DNA of 64,000 nucleotides from Vulcanimicrobiota bacterium (GTDB taxonomy: Bacteria > Vulcanimicrobiota > JAJTBE01). The notes beneath the pieces were generated by a model, which did no database searches, was not told where the DNA came from, and saw only the letters and a program-made list of their open reading frames with translations. The stretch is from positions 1-64,000 of the forward strand of contig JAIORV010000080.1 of the NCBI GenBank assembly GCA_021107945.1, read 5' to 3'. Positions 34,408 to 41,754 of the stretch are shown one piece after another. Numbering within the stretch: the stretch's first letter is position 1; each line of letters begins with the position of its first letter. The translations under genes and the position numbers were made by a program.

Positions 34408-35268
34408 TCAATCAAGATTAACTCCCGAGTAGTGAATAAAAACATCTTCCAGTGTTACCCTATTCACATCAAGTTTATAAGGCTTTTTACTCCTGATTAG
34501 CTCCTCGATTAACCTTGCTCCTTCCAGACTGTCCGGTGCAAATGATTCTTCTTTTTCAATTTTTCCGGATGGATCAAGAATCTTTATCTTGAGTTTTGTT
34601 TCACCTATACTATCTTTTAGATTCGAAGGAGTGTCAAGTTTGACAATCTTTCCATCGTTTATTATCGCCACACGCCGGCATAACTCGTCCGCCTCTTCCA
34701 TATAATGAGTCGTGAGAAAAATTGTTTTCCCTTGCTCTCCCAACGTTTTAAAGATGGAACGAATGTCCCTTGCTATATGTGGATCAAGTCCCACCGTCGG
34801 CTCATCGAGGAAAATAATATCAGGATCATTTAACAGCGCACGGGCAATTAACAGCCTTTGTTTCAGTCCTCTGGAAAGCTTACCCGCATCGTCTTTCGCC
34901 CTGTGTGACAGTTTTACAAAATCGAGTGCCTTTTCAACACTTTCCCTGTTCTTTCCATATAATCCGGCAAAGAACATCAGGTTTCGAAAAACGGATAAAC
35001 GCGGATAAATATTCTGCTCTTCGAAAACAACGCCGATCTTTTCCCTTGCTTTATCAGACTCCTTCACCACATCATGCCCCAGGATCGAAGCTTCACCTTC
35101 GTCAGGCCTTATCTGTGTCGTAAGTATCTTGATCGTTGTTGTTTTCCCCGCGCCGTTAGGACCCAGAAAACCAAAAATCTCTCCCCTGTCAACTTCAAAT
35201 GTGAGGGAATCTATCGCCTGGATATTCCTGTACCTCTTACTGAGGTTTTTTACAGATATAGTTTTCAT
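34408..35268 (-). CDS. ABC transporter ATP-binding protein
   Basis: About 286 residues with all ABC ATPase motifs: Walker A GPNGAGKTT, Q-loop FEEQNIYPRL, signature LSRGLKQRL, Walker B IIFLDEPTVGLDP and the H-loop TTHYMEEADEL. The C-terminal extension (about 225-286) is typical of the multidrug/ABC-2 exporter type. No permease is adjacent on this side; the next operon (35389-37258) has its own ATPase. I start at ATG 35268, which gives the usual MKTISVKNLSKRY; a GTG at 35286 would add six residues, and neither has a good ribosome-binding site. Confidence 0.88.
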   Translation of the reverse strand: MKTISVKNLSKRYRNIQAIDSLTFEVDRGEIFGFLGPNGAGKTTTIKILTTQIRPDEGEASILGHDVVKESDKAREKIGVVFEEQNIYPRLSVFRNLMFFAGLYGKNRESVEKALDFVKLSHRAKDDAGKLSRGLKQRLLIARALLNDPDIIFLDEPTVGLDPHIARDIRSIFKTLGEQGKTIFLTTHYMEEADELCRRVAIINDGKIVKLDTPSNLKDSIGETKLKIKILDPSGKIEKEESFAPDSLEGARLIEELIRSKKPYKLDVNRVTLEDVFIHYSGVNLD

Positions 35269-35334
35269 ATTATCAAACTTATTCACAACAAGGACCGAGG
35301 TCTTCAGACCTCCTTATGTATATTTGATATATTT

Positions 35335-35357
35335 GCGGGTCTAAAGACCCGCGCTAC
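35335..35357 (-). repeat. GTAG-hairpin REP-like element, CGGGTCTAAAGACCCG variant
   Basis: GTAGCGCGGGTCTTTAGACC(CGC) on the minus strand. Compared with the 6728 copies, two stem bases changed on both arms, so pairing is kept. A separate palindrome GAGGTCTTCAGACCTC lies at 35297-35312. Confidence 0.7.
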
Positions 35358-35388
35358 GTGATTAGCTACGTGATTGGTCTCAAATTAT

Positions 35389-36066
35389 TTAAAACACAGT
35401 TGCTCTGAGCTTTCCGTCGTCCAGGTAAAATATCTTGTCGGCATAACTGGCAACTTTGGGGTCATGTGTAACAAGAACCAGTGAAATTCTCTGGTTCTCG
35501 TGGATAGAATGGAGAACCTCGAGTACTTCTTTACCTGATTTACCATCCAGATTCCCGGTGGGCTCATCGGCAAGAATTATCCCCGGATCGTTTGCCATAG
35601 CCCGGGCAATTGCAACTCTCTGCTGTTGTCCTCCGGATAGGTTTGTGGGCTTCTCATTCTCCTTGCTTGCAAGGTTAACAAGGCGTAAAAGCGATGCCGC
35701 CCGAGCTTTTCTCTCACCTTTGTGGGCTCCGGAAAATTGCATTGGAAGCATGATGTTCTCAATAACTGTAAGTGTGGGTAAGAGATTATAATTCTGAAAA
35801 ACAAATCCTATATGATGAAGTCTGATTTGCTCCCTTATTGACTCCGGCTCCTGCGATATATCCACTTCGTCAAGAAATATATGTCCGAATGATGGAATAT
35901 CAAGACAACCAATCTGGTAAAGAAGTGTTGACTTACCGGAGCCCGAAGGCCCCATTATCGCCATAAATTCACCCTGATGCACTTCCAGGTTGATATTTTC
36001 CAGCAGCTTTATTGAGCCGGCCTGAGTCTCTATATACTTATAGACTCCCTGAAGCATAATTTTCAT
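35389..36066 (-). CDS. MacB/LolD-type ABC transporter ATPase
   Basis: 225 residues, the size and motif set of the MacB/LolD/FtsE-like ATPase group: Walker A GPSGSGKST, LPTLTVIENIMLPMQF, signature NLSGGQQQRVAIARA, Walker B GIILADEPTGNLD and the H-loop LVTHDPKVASYAD. The neighbouring gene (36086-37258) encodes the matching permease and is upstream by 19 bases on the same strand, so the pair makes one transporter. Members of this group move lipoproteins, peptides or macrolides or act mechanically in cell-envelope work. The substrate here is unknown. Confidence 0.92.
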   Translation of the reverse strand: MKIMLQGVYKYIETQAGSIKLLENINLEVHQGEFMAIMGPSGSGKSTLLYQIGCLDIPSFGHIFLDEVDISQEPESIREQIRLHHIGFVFQNYNLLPTLTVIENIMLPMQFSGAHKGERKARAASLLRLVNLASKENEKPTNLSGGQQQRVAIARAMANDPGIILADEPTGNLDGKSGKEVLEVLHSIHENQRISLVLVTHDPKVASYADKIFYLDDGKLRATVF

Positions 36067-36085
36067 ATCAATCTCCGGGGGGTAT

Positions 36086-37258
36086 TTATTCCCATCTCAA
36101 TGCGTCAATTATTTGCATTCTATATACAATAACGGCAGGAATTATCGCCGCAATAAGTCCCACAACAATCGAGAGAATAAACGCATACATGATTAGGTTG
36201 AATGTAATTTTTGCAAGGGGGAACGAAAGTTGCAACAAAACCTGGACAGTATCATCAAGAAGTTGACTTCCCATTATGCCCAGGACGACTCCTCCCAGTC
36301 CGCCTATGAAGCACAGAATCAGCGATTCCGTGAGTATCATGAAAAATACATTAAACCTCGTTGTGCCGATTGCACGAAGTGTTCCAAATTCCTTAATCCT
36401 CTCGTATGTGGACATCAACATCGTGTTCATTGCCGCAGTTATTGCAATTAGAATACCTATTGCCGATATAGCGAATTGAAGCAGCCAGGCGTAATTAACA
36501 TATTCGTTGGCAGCCCCCAGGTACTCTTCTTTTGTTTTCACATTGGCATCCGGGAAAGCTTTTCTTATAGCTTTTGCAGTATCACTAATCTCCGATTTTA
36601 TAGGGCGGTTTACCTGTATCCATATCTCATGTGCGCCCTTGGCGTTTTTCAACTTCATTGCTTTTTCAAAGGGAATATAACAAAAATAATCCTGAAAACT
36701 ATAATGGGGAACTCCGATTCCCACTACGGTGAAAGGCTGACCTTCTATGGGAATAAGAGATTCCAGTTTAACATCTCTCTCCATTGCAAGGTTTCCACCC
36801 ATAATTGCTTCCGATGCATTATCCTCGAAAAATCTTCCCCCGCTTTTTATTTTGAAGTAGGGGAAAAATTCGGCAAAATTTTCCATTTTTATTCCCCAGG
36901 CAATAATAGTCTGGTTCCCTATTTTCTGTTGAACACGATAAATGGGGCATACATGCTTGATATGCGGAAACTGGCTGGTTTTCTTCAATTTCTTGACTAT
37001 GCTTAACGGTAAAGTACCGGAAGAAAAACCTACCGTGCCGATAGGCCCCGTGGGAAGCGCCGCCGCATCTTTGGGAAGGATATATATATCGACTTTTCTG
37101 CCGTTGATTTCCCTGTTTATGCGCTCATATAATCCCTCGGCGATTGACAGGAGAGAAATAAAAGAACCGACGGCGAGTAAAACACCGATAATCGTAAGAA
37201 GACTTCTTTCCTTTTTACGATAAACATTCTTGATTGCCAGTTGAATAGAGATTAACAT
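36086..37258 (-). CDS. MacB/FtsX-type ABC transporter permease
   Basis: 390 residues: one N-terminal membrane helix (KERSLLTIIGVLLAVGSFIS), a periplasmic MacB-like domain of about 220 residues, then three C-terminal helices with the FtsX-family block GTLRAIGTTRFNVFFMILTE and the ending YRMQIIDALRWE. This topology is that of MacB-type mechanotransmission permeases. ATG 37258 overlaps the stop of the upstream glycosylase gene by seven bases. It pairs with the ATPase at 35389. Confidence 0.88.
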   Translation of the reverse strand: MLISIQLAIKNVYRKKERSLLTIIGVLLAVGSFISLLSIAEGLYERINREINGRKVDIYILPKDAAALPTGPIGTVGFSSGTLPLSIVKKLKKTSQFPHIKHVCPIYRVQQKIGNQTIIAWGIKMENFAEFFPYFKIKSGGRFFEDNASEAIMGGNLAMERDVKLESLIPIEGQPFTVVGIGVPHYSFQDYFCYIPFEKAMKLKNAKGAHEIWIQVNRPIKSEISDTAKAIRKAFPDANVKTKEEYLGAANEYVNYAWLLQFAISAIGILIAITAAMNTMLMSTYERIKEFGTLRAIGTTRFNVFFMILTESLILCFIGGLGGVVLGIMGSQLLDDTVQVLLQLSFPLAKITFNLIMYAFILSIVVGLIAAIIPAVIVYRMQIIDALRWE

Positions 37259-37881
37259 CTATAGGACTTTTTCCTCGCCTTCCTGCTAACGAATAAATTC
37301 TCACTAATATAGAACCGAAAGGGATAATCGACCCCTTCTTTTATACCAATCCGGGTATCCTGAACAATATTGAATTTTTCCGGGTCCCGATTTTCTATGA
37401 CCAGCATATCTCCATCCTGAAGAGATTTTCCGTTATCGGCCTTTGTTATATCCAATGCCTGACACATCTTGCCAGGACCGTTCGTTAGTTCGTGAATTTT
37501 CTCCCGATTCCTTCGTTTCTTCATAGCCAACATATCAAAAAGAGGCTCAATCGCACGAATAAGAACGGCTCCCGCTCTCCGGGATTCCATATTATAAGCT
37601 ACAAGATTAAAACAATGATACATTCCGTATATCAGATATACATATGTATTACCCACGGGACCGAACATCACCTTATTACGGGGAGTAATTTTTCGACTTG
37701 CATGACTTGCGGGATCATCCTGCCCAAGGTAAGCTTCGGCCTCCACAATCATTCCTCCCGACCATATACCGTTGTTCTTTTTAAGAAGTATTTTTCCCAG
37801 TGAGTCATGGGCAACCGCGACGGTATCACGGTTGTAAAAGGATTCAGGTAAAATAAATTTTTCTAGATTTCCCTTTAACAT
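37252..37881 (-). CDS. 3-methyladenine DNA glycosylase (AAG/MPG family)
   Basis: About 209 residues matching alkyladenine DNA glycosylase, which removes alkylated purines in base-excision repair. Seen: FYNRDTVAVAHDSLGKIL, IVEAEAYLGQDDPASHA (catalytic Glu), MFGPVGNTYVYLIYGMYHC and RAGAVLIRAIEPL, then LTNGPGKMCQALDI. The start is uncertain: ATG 37881 is preferred, with TTG 37887 two codons upstream, and no clear ribosome-binding site. The stop overlaps the permease start, so the repair gene shares an operon with an ABC exporter, an odd but tight pairing. Confidence 0.93.
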   Translation of the reverse strand: MLKGNLEKFILPESFYNRDTVAVAHDSLGKILLKKNNGIWSGGMIVEAEAYLGQDDPASHASRKITPRNKVMFGPVGNTYVYLIYGMYHCFNLVAYNMESRRAGAVLIRAIEPLFDMLAMKKRRNREKIHELTNGPGKMCQALDITKADNGKSLQDGDMLVIENRDPEKFNIVQDTRIGIKEGVDYPFRFYISENLFVSRKARKKSYRC

Positions 37882-37903
37882 ATTCAATTACAATATATGT
37901 ATC

Positions 37904-38105
37904 AATTCACCGCAAAGACCACAGAGTTTAGAAATTATTAACAATTCTTTCGACAAACTTTTTTAAGCTTCTATAGAGACCTTTTATAATGTTATACGAT
38001 AACTCATCTATATTTTTTCTTTGCGTTCTTTGCTTCTTTGCGGTTAATTTTGAATTCCTCCTTATAGAATGACAAACATTACAGGGGCTGAATAGTTACC
38101 AATAT
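37904..38105. repeat. CACCGCAAAG-type repeat plus segment shared with 26036-26105
   Basis: TTCACCGCAAAGACCACAGA (about 37907) and inverted TTTGCTTCTTTGCGGTTAAT (about 38028-38046), followed by GAATTCCTCCTTATAGAATG...GGGGCTGAATAGTTAC. The element spans the whole gap between the glycosylase and ruvB. Confidence 0.65.
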
Positions 38106-38112
38106 GTAATAT

Positions 38113-39204
38113 TCAATCCCAGAAAGTACTCCGCGATGGTTTGTCCGGTAACTCCTTGCCGAAATATTTAAACGCCTCGGGAGCTGCAATCCTTCCACGG
38201 GGTGTCTTTGATATAAATCCTCTGCTCAGGAGATAGGGTTCATAGATTTCTTCAATATTCTGCGATTCCTCCTGCACGTATGCCGAAAGAGTCTCTATCC
38301 CCACCGGATTTCCCATGAACCTGATGACAAGGCACTCCAGGATGCGCCGGTCTATCTCATCAAGTCCGTTTTCGTCAATTCCCATTCGCTCCAGGGCAAG
38401 GCAGCCGATTTCTTTGTTAATTGTGCCATCCCCCTTGACCTGGGCAAAATCGCGGACTCTTCTTAATAACCTGTTGGCAATTCTTGGTGTTCCCCTTGCC
38501 CGACGGGCTATCTCCATAGCCCCTTCATCCTCCATTTCACAACTAAGAATGCCTGCAGACCTTTTGGCAATATGGGAAAGATCCGTCTCATCGTAAAAAT
38601 TAAGATTGAAATTGATTCCAAAACGACCTCTCAGAGGAGATGAAATAAGACCACCCCTTGTAGTCGCACCTATAAGTGTAAACCTGGGAAGCGGAACCCT
38701 GCGGGCTTTTGCCCTTGTACCTTTTCCGAGAATCCGATCAAACACAAAATCTTCCATCGCCGGGTATAATATTTCCTCCACAACCTTGCTCAAACGATGA
38801 ATCTCATCAATAAAGAGAATATCCCCCTCTTTTAGATTTTTCAATAGAACAAGAAGGTCAATCTGCCGCTCTATGGCAGGCCCCGACGTGGCCTTTATCC
38901 CAACACCCATTTCGTTTGCAATGCAAAACGCAAGGGTTGTTTTTCCCAACCCCGGAGGGCCGTTGAGTAAAACATGATCAAGCGTCTCACCTCGCATCTT
39001 TGCCGCCTGTATGAATATGCGAAGGTTTTCTTTCATATTACATTGCCCGATATATTCGTCAAGAATACGCGGGCGAAGGGAATTGTCAAAATTTTTCTCG
39101 CCGTTCTGCAATTCTCCATTGATAAGCCTTGTGGGAGACTCTCTCTTTTTCTCTTTCAATTCACTTTTCTTGTTCTCTTTTGTCTTAATATTATTAACCT
39201 TCAT
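38113..39204 (-). CDS. ruvB: Holliday junction branch migration helicase RuvB
   Basis: 363 residues: a Lys/Glu-rich N-terminal extension of about 40 residues, then the RuvB core with SLRPRILDEYIGQ, Walker A GPPGLGKT at 82-89, Walker B ILFIDEIHRLSK, sensor LIGATTRGGLISSPLRGRFG and the C-terminal winged helix (YLLSRGFISKTPRGR). The core is typical. The extension is longer than in E. coli RuvB and lysine-rich, as in hslU of this window. ATG 39204 overlaps the ruvA stop (ATGA). Drives branch migration with RuvA; no ruvC is adjacent. Confidence 0.97.
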   Translation of the reverse strand: MKVNNIKTKENKKSELKEKKRESPTRLINGELQNGEKNFDNSLRPRILDEYIGQCNMKENLRIFIQAAKMRGETLDHVLLNGPPGLGKTTLAFCIANEMGVGIKATSGPAIERQIDLLVLLKNLKEGDILFIDEIHRLSKVVEEILYPAMEDFVFDRILGKGTRAKARRVPLPRFTLIGATTRGGLISSPLRGRFGINFNLNFYDETDLSHIAKRSAGILSCEMEDEGAMEIARRARGTPRIANRLLRRVRDFAQVKGDGTINKEIGCLALERMGIDENGLDEIDRRILECLVIRFMGNPVGIETLSAYVQEESQNIEEIYEPYLLSRGFISKTPRGRIAAPEAFKYFGKELPDKPSRSTFWD

Positions 39205-39797
39205 CTTCCCTCATCCGCCATTAACCGGAGTGACTCATTCAGTAGATCATCGAATGATAAATCTTTTCCTTTCGCTTCCCCCAGCACTTTCGAAATCATA
39301 TCCCGAGCTTCCGCAGGATCGCACCCCAGACTCATCAGAACCTCAACAACTTCTTCCGATGCATCTTCATATTCTATGTTCGCCTTTTCAAGAACACCTT
39401 TTACCTTCTCCTGTAATTCGAAGATAAGCCTTTGAGCCGCCTTCTTGCCGATACCTGGAAATTTCGACAGGGTTTTCATGTCGCCGGACAATATCGTCTG
39501 CATTATTGTAACAGACGAAGTGGTGGACAGGATCTTTAATGCTCCCTTCGGACCGATGCGCGGAATTTTCAACAACATCCGGAAGAATTCCCTATCCATA
39601 TTTGACATAAACCCATAAAGGCTTATATCATCCTGGCGTAATATTGTTAACGTGTATAGTGTCGCTTCCGAGTCGATGTTAAACTTACCGCCGGTAAGAC
39701 GCTCCGGCACATGGACTCCGTATCCGACACCAGATACATCTATTATAATAAAATTCCCTGATATTTGCTTTATGTTACCTGTCAGTTGATATATCAT
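39201..39797 (-). CDS. ruvA: Holliday junction DNA-binding protein RuvA
   Basis: 198 residues, the usual length. OB-fold N-terminus (MIYQLTGNIKQISGNFIIID), tandem helix-hairpin-helix segments (LLKIPRIGPKGALKIL and LSKFPGIGKKAAQRLIFELQ) and the short C-terminal domain III that contacts RuvB (EVVEVLMSLGCDPAEARDMI). The start ATG 39797 overlaps the stop of the 39794 gene by four bases; the frame upstream of it is open but lies in that gene. Operon: metallo-hydrolase, unknown protein, ruvA, ruvB. Confidence 0.96.
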   Translation of the reverse strand: MIYQLTGNIKQISGNFIIIDVSGVGYGVHVPERLTGGKFNIDSEATLYTLTILRQDDISLYGFMSNMDREFFRMLLKIPRIGPKGALKILSTTSSVTIMQTILSGDMKTLSKFPGIGKKAAQRLIFELQEKVKGVLEKANIEYEDASEEVVEVLMSLGCDPAEARDMISKVLGEAKGKDLSFDDLLNESLRLMADEGR

Positions 39798-40402
39798 AAA
39801 AATCCTTTTGAAATATTCCACCTGATTAATGCATTCATTGACGCATATCCATCGGTCATTCGACAGTACTTCACCGGTCCCGCTTCTTTTTTTCGCTCGT
39901 TCCACGTCCTGATCCGGCCATGTAATTCATAGGGCAATGCCCTGTCAGGATAAGTTGAGTCGCCGATTTCATCAATAAAATCGAAGATGGGAAAAATTTT
40001 GACTATACATTCATTTGCGTCTTCTTCGCTCAAGCCCTTCCTGAGAAGCTCATTTCTGGCTCTTCCAACCTGAAATTCATCAAATTTTATTATCACCCAT
40101 TTTTCCAGCACGGGAAGATTCCACCAAGATCTTATATCTTCCTCGTTTACCCTCTCCTTATTCAGCCATTCCCTGATTTCTTCAGCATTATCAAAACCTG
40201 AAACACTTAATATCATTTCACCCCGAGATGAAGTCATAACTCTATCGGACTCTTCCATCTCAATTCCGGCACCTGCAATAATCTGTCGGGCGGTAATAAA
40301 AGCATCATCTTCGCTCATTCCCATATCCTGGATTATCCCGCCATACTCATGGGTCAACTTTGTTACCAGTTTCTTGTTTGTATTATCTTTAAAAAGCCCC
40401 AT
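39794..40402 (-). CDS. Unknown protein in the ruvAB operon
   Basis: 202 residues, ATG 40402 behind AGGAGG. Soluble, acidic, no recognised domain. N-terminal helices (KLVTKLTHEYGGIIQDMG), then a central ELLRKGLSEEDANECI block with a helix-loop-helix feel similar to MGMSEDDAFITARQI near the N-terminus. That suggests a two-fold repeat of a G(L/M)SE(E/D)DA element. Translation is coupled to ruvA, so a DNA-repair link is possible but not shown by sequence. Confidence 0.55.
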   Translation of the reverse strand: MGLFKDNTNKKLVTKLTHEYGGIIQDMGMSEDDAFITARQIIAGAGIEMEESDRVMTSSRGEMILSVSGFDNAEEIREWLNKERVNEEDIRSWWNLPVLEKWVIIKFDEFQVGRARNELLRKGLSEEDANECIVKIFPIFDFIDEIGDSTYPDRALPYELHGRIRTWNERKKEAGPVKYCRMTDGYASMNALIRWNISKGFL

Positions 40403-40451
40403 TCTTACCTCCTTTTCAGACCATTGTTTTATCGATTTTCTGATATATCCT

Positions 40452-41321
40452 CTACAGTATTTTCTTCAAACGGAATTTACCCTTCACTTTTTGCAGTTCA
40501 CCAATCCGGATTGTCCTGTCATGCGCACTCATTATGAGCCAATTTTCCTCGAAAGCTCTTTCAAGAATCGGCATTTTGTTCGTGACTGTATCCTCCGGCG
40601 AACGGTCGAATCCACAAACCCAATTCTGGCGAACCTGGGATGCAAGAGCCACAATATCCCCGAAGTGAGCGAATTTTCTCTCGCCGGAATCAAATACGAC
40701 AATTTGATGCCCTTTTGAATGTCCCGGAGCAAATATCACAGATACATTTTCATCTATATCTTTATCACCGTCAAGTAAAACAAGCTGATTTGATCCCATC
40801 AATGCGGAATAATAATTACGAAGATAAGAGTTCTTGAAGCGCATATGGGGTTCCAGCGCCTCCTCCCACTCTGTTCGCTGGATATAGTGCCTGGCGTTCC
40901 TGAATATCAGATTACCTTCCCCGTCCTGAATCCAACCGGTATGGTCAAAGTGCATGTGAGTCAGAATTACATGTGTCACCATATCGGGACTGACTCCTAC
41001 ATCAGCCATCTCCTGGATCAATGTTTTCTCCTTCTCTATGCCGAATATCTCCCTGCCTTTTTCATCGAGTTTGTCGCCTATTCCTACATCAACAAGGTAT
41101 ATTTCATCACCCTTACGGACAAGAAGGCAGTTCATCGCCATATAAAGCCTGTTTCTTTCGTCGTATCTTTCAAATTTTTCCCAGATTTGCTTTGGAACCA
41201 TCCCGTACATGGAACCTCCGTCAAGCCTGTAATAACCGTCCATAACAAGGTAAAAGTCAAAATCACCCATCGATATTTTCTTTTGTTTTATATTGACATC
41301 AAATGCTGTTGAAATATTCAT
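40452..41321 (-). CDS. Metallo-beta-lactamase-fold hydrolase
   Basis: 289 residues. The zinc site is clear: THMHFDHTGW (H122, H124, D126, H127), a downstream FAPGHSKGHQIVVFD with the next histidine, and the C-terminal MSAHDRTIRIG. The overall layout resembles lactonase/quorum-quenching and glyoxalase II-like members of the fold, but no substrate-specific signature stands out. No signal peptide. It lies 49 bases upstream of the 39794 gene on the same strand, so it may head the ruvAB operon. Confidence 0.85.
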   Translation of the reverse strand: MNISTAFDVNIKQKKISMGDFDFYLVMDGYYRLDGGSMYGMVPKQIWEKFERYDERNRLYMAMNCLLVRKGDEIYLVDVGIGDKLDEKGREIFGIEKEKTLIQEMADVGVSPDMVTHVILTHMHFDHTGWIQDGEGNLIFRNARHYIQRTEWEEALEPHMRFKNSYLRNYYSALMGSNQLVLLDGDKDIDENVSVIFAPGHSKGHQIVVFDSGERKFAHFGDIVALASQVRQNWVCGFDRSPEDTVTNKMPILERAFEENWLIMSAHDRTIRIGELQKVKGKFRLKKIL

Positions 41322-41429
41322 GACACAGTCCTTTCTTTTCCGGGTTTTTCCAGTTTTCGTAACTTCTGATTTAAGAAACTTTCCATATTTTTGTTTAATT
41401 TTTCAAAATCCCTCCTTTTCAAGTATAAC

Positions 41430-41480
41430 GTAGCTCAAACCTTGTAGCTCAAACCTTGTAGCTCAAACCTTTAGGTTTGA
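41430..41480 (+). repeat. Three-fold GTAGCTCAAACCT repeat ending in a hairpin
   Basis: GTAGCTCAAACCTT at 41430, 41444 and 41458; the last copy completes the palindrome TCAAACCTTTAGGTTTGA. Same GTAG-plus-hairpin plan as the other families, but a different stem. Confidence 0.7.
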
Positions 41481-41539
41481 TGATCCAATCCATCACAATG
41501 TTGGGTGGTATATTTTAATGGTGTTTTGCGGGATGGCCG

Positions 41540-41562
41540 GCGGGTTTAAAAACCCGCGCTAC
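41540..41562 (-). repeat. GTAG-hairpin REP-like element
   Basis: GCGGGTTTAAAAACCCGC followed by GCTAC, identical in core to 11846-11868. Confidence 0.7.
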
Positions 41563-41754
41563 GTTGCTGTGGCATAAAAAAAACATGAAAATGTTTACAT
41601 ATATTTAACATGAGATCTCGGTATTATTATTGATTCTGACCCTGCCATGCTGATATACTAAAAAGGACGTATTATATTCAGGCGTATTGTATTTATTTAT
41701 TGTTATCAAATAATAAGTTTATAATAAAATTCTTATTAATTACGAGGTGGAGTT

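Larger units (their letters stand above)
41322..41754. other. 433-base gap with hairpin repeats and promoter region
   Basis: Contains the GTAG-hairpin elements at 41430-41480 and 41540-41562, an ACATG...TTTAACATG motif (about 41584-41612) and a TATAAT (41720-41725) in AT-rich DNA before the gene at 41755. No coding frame seen. Confidence 0.6.
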